Positions 1 to 6,006 of a DNA stretch of 7,169 nt are shown here, one piece after another. The position numbers were made by a program, and so were the translations under genes. The notes under the pieces were generated by a model. That model had not been told where the DNA came from. It made no database searches and saw nothing but the letters and a program-made list of their open reading frames with translations. The stretch is taken from the NCBI GenBank assembly GCA_946627685.1, contig CAMOVV010000058.1, forward strand, positions 1 to 7,169. The letters run 5' to 3'. This DNA comes from an uncultured Bacteroidales bacterium. GTDB lineage: Bacteria; Bacteroidota; Bacteroidia; Bacteroidales; UBA932. Position 1 is the first letter of the stretch; each line of letters starts with the position of its first letter.

Positions 1-1
1 C

Positions 2-655
2 GAAACCTTCTGGAACACCTTCCTCCGTCCCTTTGACCTTCCCGAGAACGCCGGCACCGCCGGAGCCTCCTGCATCGACGACGACGTGAGAGTGGTGAAA
101 CTCCACGAAGGCAGGCGCACCGAACCCGACGACCTCACCGCCCAGGACGGGCAGGAAATAGGCGAAGTCATCCTCTCTTCCCCGGCCAAATCCCCCTACC
201 TCTACTTCAACAACGGAGATGAGACCGAAAGGAAATACTACAAGGGCTTCCTCTACACCAACGACCTGGCCACCTGGGACGACAAGGGCTTCATCACAAT
301 CGTCGGCCGAAGGGACGACATGATAATCTCCTCAGGAGAAAACATTTACCCCACGGAGATAGAAGCGGTACTGTCTATGAATCCCAAGGTGCAGGACAAC
401 ATCGTGACCTCGGTTCCCGACGAGGTGAGGGGCCAGCTCGTCACCGCCTACGTCATCCGGAAGGACCCGTCCCTCACGGCGGAGGAACTGGACGAATTCT
501 GCAAGCAGAGTCCCTATATCGCCAATTTCAAAAGGCCGAGGTACTACCGTTTCGTGGACACCCTGCCCTACACGGCCACGGGAAAGAAACGCCACGTGGA
601 GGCGAAGGAAAACGCTTCCGCAGACCTCGCGGCTGGGCTTCTGGAGAAAATCTGA
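2..655 (+). CDS. Acyl-CoA synthetase / AMP-dependent ligase (ANL superfamily), C-terminal part, 5' end outside the window
   Basis: ANL enzymes activate a carboxylic acid with ATP to an acyl-adenylate and then pass it to CoA. The reading frame is open from base 2, so the start lies upstream; the in-frame GTG at 86 is internal. The first visible residues (ETFWN) look like the tail of the A5 motif, which ends in a conserved Glu. Next come a GEVIL strand, the TND motif (257-265) whose Asp contacts ATP ribose, the hinge GRRDDMI (about 305-325), and the A8 block SSGENIYPTEIE (329-364). Near the end TATGKK carries the A10 catalytic lysine (codon 584-586). About 217 residues are present, covering the end of the large domain and the whole small C-terminal domain. 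The acid substrate cannot be told from this part; fatty or aromatic acids are possible. The gene converges with the PurF-like gene and probably ends at the palindrome at 698-729. Confidence 0.9.
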   Translation, partial: ETFWNTFLRPFDLPENAGTAGASCIDDDVRVVKLHEGRRTEPDDLTAQDGQEIGEVILSSPAKSPYLYFNNGDETERKYYKGFLYTNDLATWDDKGFITIVGRRDDMIISSGENIYPTEIEAVLSMNPKVQDNIVTSVPDEVRGQLVTAYVIRKDPSLTAEELDEFCKQSPYIANFKRPRYYRFVDTLPYTATGKKRHVEAKENASADLAAGLLEKI

Positions 656-697
656 CCCTCAGTCCTCCAACCCCCTGAACGACGCAGACTGAACGTA

Positions 698-729
698 AAT
701 TCCGAGGTAGGGTACCCTGCCTCGGAATT
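698..729. terminator. 32-bp near-perfect palindrome, probable bidirectional terminator between convergent genes
   Basis: The left arm AATTCCGAGGTAGGGT (698-713) is matched by the right arm ACCCTGCCTCGGAATT (714-729). The arms abut, and the single mismatch (T708 opposite G719) becomes a G-U wobble in + strand RNA. The RNA of either strand would form a stem of about 14 bp with a GUAC loop. The stem ends in AATT, giving a short U-containing tail in both directions but no long U-tract. It lies 42 nt after the stop of the + strand ligase and 45 nt after the stop of the minus-strand PurF-like gene. That symmetry fits a shared terminator. A binding site for a dimeric protein is the main alternative. 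Nothing else is recognisable in the 656-774 gap. Confidence 0.75.
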
Positions 730-774
730 ATATGATGCTGTCATTCTGGACGAAGTGAAGAATCTTTTGGTCCG

Positions 775-2196
775 TCAGACGTTTTCCTCCTCCAGGGTGA
801 AGGCGGAAGACCTGTTGAAGCAGTGGAGGCAGATGTCCTCCTCCGGAAGGCCTATGCTTTCGACAAGGGTCTCGACGGTGGTGAATTTAAGGGAGTCGAG
901 ATTCAGCCTCCGGCGGATTTCCTCAACCAGGCGGTTGTATCTCGGCGAGCCGGTGACGGCATATTCGTCCACGTTGGCCTCATCGTTCCACTCCCGGATA
1001 ATCCTGCGGGTGAGGAGTTCGAGGTCGTTCTTGCTGGCGGAGAAATTCACGAATGGACAGCTGAACACAAGCGGGGGACAGGCAATCCTCATGTGAATCT
1101 CCTTGGTTCCCAAAGCCCTGAGCGACTGGGCGTTGTTCCTGAGCTGGGTGCCCCTGACAATGCTGTCGTCGCAGAAAAGCACCTTTTTCCCTTCTAGCAT
1201 GTCGCGGTTGGGAATAAGTTTCATCCTGGCGACAAGGTCCCTCATGCTCTGGTTCGAAGGCATGAATGAACGGGCCCAGGTGGGGGTGTATTTCGTGATT
1301 GCGCGCATATAGGGGATTCCGCGGCCGGCGGCATATCCCACGGCCATTCCGATACCGCTGTCCGGGACTCCGCAGGCGCAGTCGGCGCAGATGTCGTCCT
1401 TCTCTCCCATGGCCTTGCCGCAGCGGAAACGCGCTTCTTCCACGTTCTTGCCGTCATAGCAGGATGTCGGGAAACCATAGTAAACCCAGAGGAAGGCGCA
1501 TACCTGCCTGCGGGGATTCGGCTTGCGGATCTGTTCCATCCCGTCCGGGCGCAGGCGGACAATCTCTCCGGGGCCCAGATAGGAGCAAGTCTCGTAGCCG
1601 AGGTTGGAGAAGGCCGTGCTCTCGCTGGTGACAGCCATGGCCCCGTCCTTCTTTCCGACCACAAGCGGGGTGCGGCCCCAGGCGTCCCTCGCCGCTATGA
1701 TGCCGTCTTCCGTGAGAATCAGCATGGAACAGGAGCCCTTCACTTCGCGGAAGACGTTCTCGATGCCCTCCTTGAAGGTTTTTCCCCTGACAATCAGGAG
1801 GCTGATAAGCTCGGTTATATTGATTTTCCCGCTGCTGAACTCGGTGAGGTACATCCCCTCCTGAAGAAACTTATGGGCAAGCTCGTCGGCATTGTTGACC
1901 TTGGCGACCGTGGCGAGGGCGAACCGGCCGAGACGGGAGTTGACCAGCATGGGCTGGGCGTCGGTGTCGCTGATGACACCGATTCCGGAGTTGCCTACGA
2001 ATTTGCCGAGTTCGTCTTCGAACCTGCTCCTGAAATACGCATTTTCAAGGTTGTGAATGCCGCGGTAGAATCCGCTCCCGCTTTCATAGGTTGCAAGTCC
2101 GGCCCTTTTGGTGCCAAGATGACTGTTGTAATCTGTTCCGTAGAACAAATCGACGGCGCACGGCCGCTCAGAAATGATTCCGCAAAGACCTCCCAT
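775..2196 (-). CDS. PurF-like amidophosphoribosyltransferase with a degenerate glutaminase site (473 aa)
   Basis: PurF makes 5-phosphoribosylamine from PRPP and glutamine, the first step of purine synthesis, in the cytoplasm. The protein starts MGGLCGI, so the class II glutaminase nucleophile would be Cys5 after a four-residue propeptide. The phosphoribosyltransferase half is well kept: GVPDSG (276-281) and the PRPP loop VLFCDDSIVRGTQ (339-351). The four Fe-S ligands of Bacillus PurF have equivalents at C233, C380, C456 and C459. The length matches Bacillus PurF (about 476 aa). However, the usual HVRYxTxG block is replaced by GVIS near residue 73, and HNGN by TVAK near 97-100, so glutamine binding is doubtful. 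There are also extra cysteines (C270, C273, C275) and an insert of about 24 residues around 393-425. From memory, Bacteroidota carry a longer canonical PurF (over 600 aa) elsewhere, so this may be a paralog; I give no gene symbol. The ATG at 2196 places Cys5 correctly. Confidence 0.88.
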   Translation of the reverse strand: MGGLCGIISERPCAVDLFYGTDYNSHLGTKRAGLATYESGSGFYRGIHNLENAYFRSRFEDELGKFVGNSGIGVISDTDAQPMLVNSRLGRFALATVAKVNNADELAHKFLQEGMYLTEFSSGKINITELISLLIVRGKTFKEGIENVFREVKGSCSMLILTEDGIIAARDAWGRTPLVVGKKDGAMAVTSESTAFSNLGYETCSYLGPGEIVRLRPDGMEQIRKPNPRRQVCAFLWVYYGFPTSCYDGKNVEEARFRCGKAMGEKDDICADCACGVPDSGIGMAVGYAAGRGIPYMRAITKYTPTWARSFMPSNQSMRDLVARMKLIPNRDMLEGKKVLFCDDSIVRGTQLRNNAQSLRALGTKEIHMRIACPPLVFSCPFVNFSASKNDLELLTRRIIREWNDEANVDEYAVTGSPRYNRLVEEIRRRLNLDSLKFTTVETLVESIGLPEEDICLHCFNRSSAFTLEEENV

Positions 2197-2227
2197 AGAC
2201 TTCTGTCAAGTTTCGTTTTTGAAGTCA

Positions 2228-2235
2228 CGAAGATA
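2228..2235 (-). promoter_or_regulatory. Possible -7 element of the PurF-like gene promoter
   Basis: The minus strand reads TATCTTCG here, one mismatch from the Bacteroidota -7 consensus TAnnTTTG. It lies 31 nt before the ATG at 2196, which would give a leader of about 25 nt. I see no TTTG about 19-21 nt further upstream, so the call rests on one half of the promoter. The leader between it and the ATG is A-rich, with no clear Shine-Dalgarno sequence. Confidence 0.4.
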
Positions 2236-2269
2236 GCTAATTTTTCCTTAATCCCCCGCCATTCCCGAT

Positions 2270-2317
2270 AAAAAAATTTCACCCGCGCTCCCCCCGGAGG
2301 AGGGAACGGAAACGGGT
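2270..2317 (-). terminator. Rho-independent terminator of the nitroreductase gene
   Basis: On the minus strand, ACCCG (2317-2313) pairs with CGGGT (2285-2281). Between them a CTCC/GGAG-type inner pairing is possible in the C- and G-rich stretch. The outer arm is followed by GAAA and a run of seven T (2276-2270). A GC-rich hairpin followed by a T-run fits an intrinsic terminator. It begins 36 nt after the nitroreductase stop and lies upstream of the PurF-like gene, suggesting the two are separate transcripts. Confidence 0.65.
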
Positions 2318-2352
2318 CTCAGGCTTTGGAAAAGGGGACCTGCCGAGGGAGG

Positions 2353-2955
2353 CTAAATGACAGTGGAGAATGTCTCCAGGTCCTGCCTTTCGCCATGGCG
2401 GGGTCCGGGCACTGCTGCCGGATGGCCGACAGGGAAGAGGCAGACTATCTCATATCCTTCAGTCTCAGGGAAATCGGCCTTGATTTTCGCTGGATCGAAG
2501 GAGCCGACCCACACATTTCCGAGGCCGAGGGCGGAAGCCTCCAGCATAATGTGGGTGCCGACTATCGCGGCGTCTATCTCGGCGCCGTTCTTCCCGTCGT
2601 ACTTGCGGACCCAGGCGGCTTCGGGCTTGCAGCCGACCATGAACACGGCCGGAGCTCCATAGGTGTAGTCGGTCGCTCCCTTCAGCTTCTCAAGGGCTTC
2701 GGGACTCTTCACGACCCACACATGCACCGGCTGCTTGTTGGCCGCTGTGGGGGCGAGCCTCGCCGCTTCGAGTATATGCTTGACCTGGTAATCCGTCAGC
2801 GGAGTGCTTCTGAACGCGCGGCAGGAATACCGCTCGCGGGCAATGGCCTGGAAGGTGCTCTCCCTTGAGGGAAGCCTGTCCGGAATATCAGAGAACGCAG
2901 CCCTTTTGTGAATATGGGTCAGGTCGGAAATTTTGCGAAGAAACTTGTTTTTCAT
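2353..2955 (-). CDS. Nitroreductase-family FMN oxidoreductase (200 aa)
   Basis: Members bind FMN, usually as dimers, and reduce nitro compounds, quinones or related substrates with NAD(P)H; the natural substrate here is unknown. The FMN-phosphate motif appears as RYSCR (42-46). It is followed by APTAANKQP (68-76), the usual P(S/T)xxNxQP loop. The long helix DAAIVGTHIMLEASALGLG (128-146) leads into VWVG, and FPVGHP lies near 174-179. The core is the usual size for the small single-domain type, but about 32 basic and polar residues precede the first family helix. The ATG at 2955 is the only plausible start: three in-frame TAA codons lie just upstream, and no ATG, GTG or TTG occurs before the FMN motif. 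It has its own probable promoter and terminator, so it looks monocistronic. Confidence 0.92.
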   Translation of the reverse strand: MKNKFLRKISDLTHIHKRAAFSDIPDRLPSRESTFQAIARERYSCRAFRSTPLTDYQVKHILEAARLAPTAANKQPVHVWVVKSPEALEKLKGATDYTYGAPAVFMVGCKPEAAWVRKYDGKNGAEIDAAIVGTHIMLEASALGLGNVWVGSFDPAKIKADFPETEGYEIVCLFPVGHPAAVPGPRHGERQDLETFSTVI

Positions 2956-2988
2956 ATACGATTATTATTAGTTTCAGTGTCAGCCCTG

Positions 2989-3018
2989 CAATTTAATAAA
3001 TTTCCCGCTTTTTTCAAA
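2989..3018 (-). promoter_or_regulatory. Probable Bacteroidota-type promoter of the nitroreductase gene
   Basis: On the minus strand, TTTG (3018-3015) is followed after exactly 19 nt by TAAATTG (2995-2989). This resembles the Bacteroidota primary sigma factor pattern of TTTG, 19-21 nt, then TAnnTTTG. The -7 half is imperfect. The predicted leader to the ATG at 2955 is roughly 28 nt and AT-rich, without a Shine-Dalgarno site. The TTTG lies at the end of the T-run of the terminator proposed just upstream. Confidence 0.5.
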
Positions 3019-3053
3019 AAAACCATGCCCTGCGACAGCGAAAACGGCCGCAG
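3016..3053 (-). terminator. Possible terminator of the suf/symporter operon
   Basis: On the minus strand, CTGCG (3053-3049) pairs with CGCAG (3034-3030), extended by a G-U and a C-G pair around a TTTTCG-containing loop. A run of seven T (3022-3016) follows after a gap of seven bases. The hairpin starts 36 nt after the symporter stop. The stem is short and the T-run is not directly attached, so this is weaker than the terminator at 2270-2317. Confidence 0.42.
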
Positions 3054-3089
3054 AAGCGCGCCGTGACACCTTTCCGGACGGCAGACAAA

Positions 3090-4550
3090 TCAACTGTTGG
3101 TTCCATTAGCGTCCCTGCGGCGGATAAGAAGGCAGAGGCCGAGGAAGGTGAGAAGGGCGTTCAGGAGCAATAGTTCATAGCTGAACCTGTAACCTCCGAA
3201 CCAGCGCTGCGAGTTGAGCTGGAGCACAAGGCAGACAAGGGGAGCAGCCACGGCGACAAGAGGCACGAGGCGGTCCCTGACCTCCCTGCGGACAAAAATC
3301 CCGAAGGCGAACAGGCCCAGGATGGGGCCGTAGGTGTAGGAGGCGAGCTTGTAAACCGCGTCTATCGCGCTGGTGCTGTTTACAAGGTTGAAAACGCAGA
3401 TAGTCACCCCCATAAGCAAAGCCATCAGGAGATGGACCAGCTTTCGCGTACGGGTAACCTCCCGCTCTTCCTTGTTTCCCGCTCCGAGGATATCTACCGT
3501 GAAAGACGTCGTAAGCGAGGTCAGCGCCGAGCCTCCGGCATTGAACGAACAGGACACAAGTCCCAGTATGAACATGACCCCGACAATCGCCGGCAAGGAA
3601 CCCGACGCGGCCACGGCGGGGAAAATCTCATCGCCGGTCTCCGGGATTCCTACCTTGCCCGCATAGACATACAGGAGGATTCCCAGCACAAGGAACATCG
3701 CTATCACCACGGTCTGAAGCAGGCTGCTGATTATCAGATTCTTCTGCGAGTCCTTAACATCCTTGCAGGCGAGAGTTCTCTGCATGAGGTCCTGGTCGAG
3801 GCCCGTCATGGCAACGACGGTAAAGACGCCCCCGAGGAACTGCTTCCAGAAAAATTCCGGATTGTTGATGTCATCGAAGAAGAACACCCGGGACATCCCG
3901 CTGCCGGACACCGTCGAAACCAGTCCCTTGAAATCCAGTCCCAGCCCCTTCGCGATGAACACGATACAGAGGACCACGGAGGCTATCATGCAGAAAGTCT
4001 TGAGGTTGTCTGTCCAAATTACGGATTTCACCCCTCCCCGGAAAGTATAAACGAGCACTATGCCCATCGTAACGGCGACATTGAGAAGGAACGGAAGTCC
4101 CAAAGGCCCGAACACCAAAAGCTGCAGAATCAGGCAGACCAAAAAGAGCCGCACCGACGCTCCAAGCAGCTTGGAAATGAAGAAAAACCAGGCCCCCGTC
4201 TTGTAGGAAGACAGGCCGAAACGCTTTTCGAGATAGCCGTAAATCGACACGAGGTCGTACTTGAAGTATATGGGAGTCAGGACAAAAGCTATGATGAGAT
4301 AGCCGACGAAAAAGCCTATGCACATCTGTAGGTACCCCATCGAAGCCGTCCCGACCATTCCCGGCACCGACACGAAGGTGACCCCGGACATGCACGAGCC
4401 AATCATGGCGAATGCCACCACCCACCACTTCTGCCTGCGGCCTCCGCGGAAAAATTCATCATTGCCGGATTTCCTACCGGAAAGCGCTGAAATCAGAAGC
4501 ATTGCCGCAAAATAGGCGGCGATTACAATGATTACGGTGTATGGACTCAC
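3090..4550 (-). CDS. Sodium:solute symporter family (SSS, TC 2.A.21) transporter, 486 aa
   Basis: This inner-membrane protein should couple Na+ entry to uptake of a small solute; the solute cannot be read from the sequence. About 13 hydrophobic segments are visible, the first at residues 4-24. Family signatures are present: DEFFRGGRRQKWW (31-43) before the second segment, GGVKSVIWTDNLK (172-184), GLDQDLMQRTLACKD (250-264), and the Ser/Thr-rich FNAGGSALTSLTT (336-348). The last aligns with the region that supplies Na+-site residues in vSGLT. The length is typical. The start is GTG at 4550: the bases GTGA overlap the sufD TGA stop by 4 nt, implying translational coupling, and the N-terminus MSPYTVIIVIAAYF fits the family. 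The next ATG (residue 17) would cut into the first membrane segment. It is the last gene of the suf operon, an unusual partner for Fe-S assembly. Confidence 0.93.
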   Translation of the reverse strand: MSPYTVIIVIAAYFAAMLLISALSGRKSGNDEFFRGGRRQKWWVVAFAMIGSCMSGVTFVSVPGMVGTASMGYLQMCIGFFVGYLIIAFVLTPIYFKYDLVSIYGYLEKRFGLSSYKTGAWFFFISKLLGASVRLFLVCLILQLLVFGPLGLPFLLNVAVTMGIVLVYTFRGGVKSVIWTDNLKTFCMIASVVLCIVFIAKGLGLDFKGLVSTVSGSGMSRVFFFDDINNPEFFWKQFLGGVFTVVAMTGLDQDLMQRTLACKDVKDSQKNLIISSLLQTVVIAMFLVLGILLYVYAGKVGIPETGDEIFPAVAASGSLPAIVGVMFILGLVSCSFNAGGSALTSLTTSFTVDILGAGNKEEREVTRTRKLVHLLMALLMGVTICVFNLVNSTSAIDAVYKLASYTYGPILGLFAFGIFVRREVRDRLVPLVAVAAPLVCLVLQLNSQRWFGGYRFSYELLLLNALLTFLGLCLLIRRRDANGTNS

Positions 4551-5242
4551 AGCGAGCGGATTGCTTGTTCAAGACGGCCGGGAATATCGCTGCCGGAAGG
4601 CAGGCGGTCCAGGACGGGGGAAATGAATGACAGCATCTGGAGCCCCCTGGCCTCGTTCTCGGGGATGCCCCTGGAACGCATGTAGAACTGCTCCTCTTCG
4701 TTCAGGCGGCCTATGGTCGCGCCGTGGGAGCATTTCACGTCGTCGGCGTAAATCTCCAGCTGGGGCTTGGTGAGAACCTGCGCCTCGTCGGAAAGGAGGA
4801 TATTGCGGTTGGTCTGGAAAGATTCCGTCTTCTGGCCTTCGGGAGCGACGATAATTTTGCCGTGGAAATCGAAGCGGGAGCTGCCTGACGCGAGGGTGTT
4901 GAAAAGCTGGTCGGAGGTGCAGTCGGGACTGAGATGGCGCATGTTCACATTGAGGGAAATGCTGTCGTCTCCGGACTCCACGAATACTCCGGAAAGGCTG
5001 ACATCGGAATGAGGGCCGCGGATGAAAACGTCCAGGCTGATATCGGCTCTCGAGCCGGGAAGGGCTATGAAGGTGAGCCGTACGGAGGCATCGGCGTCAA
5101 CCACGACGGCGGCGGGAATCTGCGGACAGGAGTTTCCGTCAAGGACATAGACCTTGTCCAGAACCTCCCCTCTGCCGGCCTGCAGGGCCTGCGAAGGGAT
5201 GGCTGCAGGAACGTAATTGCCGTGATCTACAACTTTTCCCAT
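4547..5242 (-). CDS. sufD: SufD, compact form, Fe-S cluster scaffold subunit (231 aa)
   Basis: SufD pairs with SufB in the SufBC2D complex that assembles Fe-S clusters in the cytoplasm. The diagnostic C-terminal block is clear: YADDVKCSHGATIGRLNEEEQFYMRSRGI, split here as KCSHGATIG followed by EEEQFYMRSRGI. His173 of this protein matches E. coli SufD His360, which works with SufB Cys405. The middle is rich in short beta strands, as expected for the beta-helix core. Typical SufD has about 420-450 residues; this one lacks the N-terminal helical domain and part of the beta-helix. There is no room for them, because sufC ends 4 nt upstream. The ATG at 5242 is preferred over the in-frame TTG at 5275, which would overlap sufC by 29 nt. 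The stop overlaps the symporter GTG start. Confidence 0.9.
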   Translation of the reverse strand: MGKVVDHGNYVPAAIPSQALQAGRGEVLDKVYVLDGNSCPQIPAAVVVDADASVRLTFIALPGSRADISLDVFIRGPHSDVSLSGVFVESGDDSISLNVNMRHLSPDCTSDQLFNTLASGSSRFDFHGKIIVAPEGQKTESFQTNRNILLSDEAQVLTKPQLEIYADDVKCSHGATIGRLNEEEQFYMRSRGIPENEARGLQMLSFISPVLDRLPSGSDIPGRLEQAIRSL

Positions 5243-5246
5243 GCCC

Positions 5247-5996
5247 TTAGAATCTGTCAAAACCTTCTTTTTCAATCATTTCTATAATCTCGAGACCTCC
5301 GGTCAGGACAATTTTCCCTTCCTTCAGCACATGCACCACGTCCGGCTTCACATAGTCGAGAAGTTTCTGGTAGTGGGTGATGATGATGGAGGATTTCTCG
5401 GGGGAGCGGAGGGCGTTCACGCCGGATGCCACAATTTTGAGGGCATCTACGTCAAGGCCGCTGTCGGTCTCGTCGAGGATGGAAAGGACAGGATCGAGCA
5501 TCGCCATCTGGAAAATCTCGTTTCGTTTCTTCTCCCCTCCTGAAAAACCGACATTCACTTCCCTCTTGGCGAACTCCGGCTTCATGCCCACTGAAGCCAT
5601 TTTCTCTCTCAACAGCCTGAGGTATTCCGCTCCGGAAAGGGGCTCCTGCCCATGCGCCTTGCGGCGGGCGTCAAGGGCGCTTTTCATGAAATTGGTTATG
5701 GTGACTCCCGGAATCTCGACAGGATACTGGAAAGACATGAAAAGGCCGGCCCAGGACCTCTCCTCGGGCTTCATCGCCAGAAGGTCCTCCCCGTTGAAAT
5801 ACACGGAGCCTCCGGTCACGGTGTAATCGGGCTTCCCGGTGAGGACGGATGAAAGGGTGCTCTTGCCGGACCCGTTGGGGCCCATGACGGCATGGACCTC
5901 TCCTTTCCTTATCTCCAAGTCTATGCCCCGAAGGATTTCCTTCTCCCCGACGCTGGCGTGCAGACCGCTTACCTTCAACAATATATCTTTTCCCAT
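5247..5996 (-). CDS. sufC: SufC, Fe-S assembly ATPase
   Basis: SufC is the ABC-type ATPase of the SufBC2D complex; it is soluble, and ATP binding drives rearrangement of SufB-SufD. All nucleotide-binding motifs are present in order: Walker A GPNGSGKST, Q-loop FQYP, SufC-type signature GFSGGEKKRNE, Walker B with D-loop LSILDETDSGLDVD, and H-loop IITHY. The FSGGEKKRNE form of the signature is typical of SufC rather than of transporter ATPases. Two starts are possible. The ATG at 6014 (255 aa) overlaps the pnuC stop by 8 nt. The ATG at 5996 (249 aa) starts 10 nt after it and fits the family N-terminus better; the extra codons are AT-rich, unlike the rest of the gene. I chose 5996. Upstream is the PnuC-like gene, downstream is sufD after 4 nt. 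Confidence 0.96.
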   Translation of the reverse strand: MGKDILLKVSGLHASVGEKEILRGIDLEIRKGEVHAVMGPNGSGKSTLSSVLTGKPDYTVTGGSVYFNGEDLLAMKPEERSWAGLFMSFQYPVEIPGVTITNFMKSALDARRKAHGQEPLSGAEYLRLLREKMASVGMKPEFAKREVNVGFSGGEKKRNEIFQMAMLDPVLSILDETDSGLDVDALKIVASGVNALRSPEKSSIIITHYQKLLDYVKPDVVHVLKEGKIVLTGGLEIIEMIEKEGFDRF

Positions 5997-6006
5997 AAAA
6001 TTAATC

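Noticed and set aside
86..88. GTG at 86 as start of the ligase
   Set aside because: The frame is open to the window edge and conserved ANL-type sequence (ETFWN) lies upstream of it, so it is internal.
1873..2271. Open frame on the + strand opposite the start of the PurF-like gene
   Set aside because: It is antisense to conserved PurF-family sequence and runs over the putative promoter; the protein resembles nothing known.
3432..4331. Long open frame (299 codons) on the + strand opposite the symporter gene
   Set aside because: Its product is highly charged and low in complexity, with no recognisable domain, and it lies fully antisense to a well-supported membrane transporter. It is a by-product of GC-rich codon use.
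5243..5275. TTG start for sufD at 5275
   Set aside because: It would overlap sufC by 29 nt, and its 11 extra residues are only the shifted reading of the sufC end. The ATG at 5242, 4 nt after the sufC stop, is simpler.
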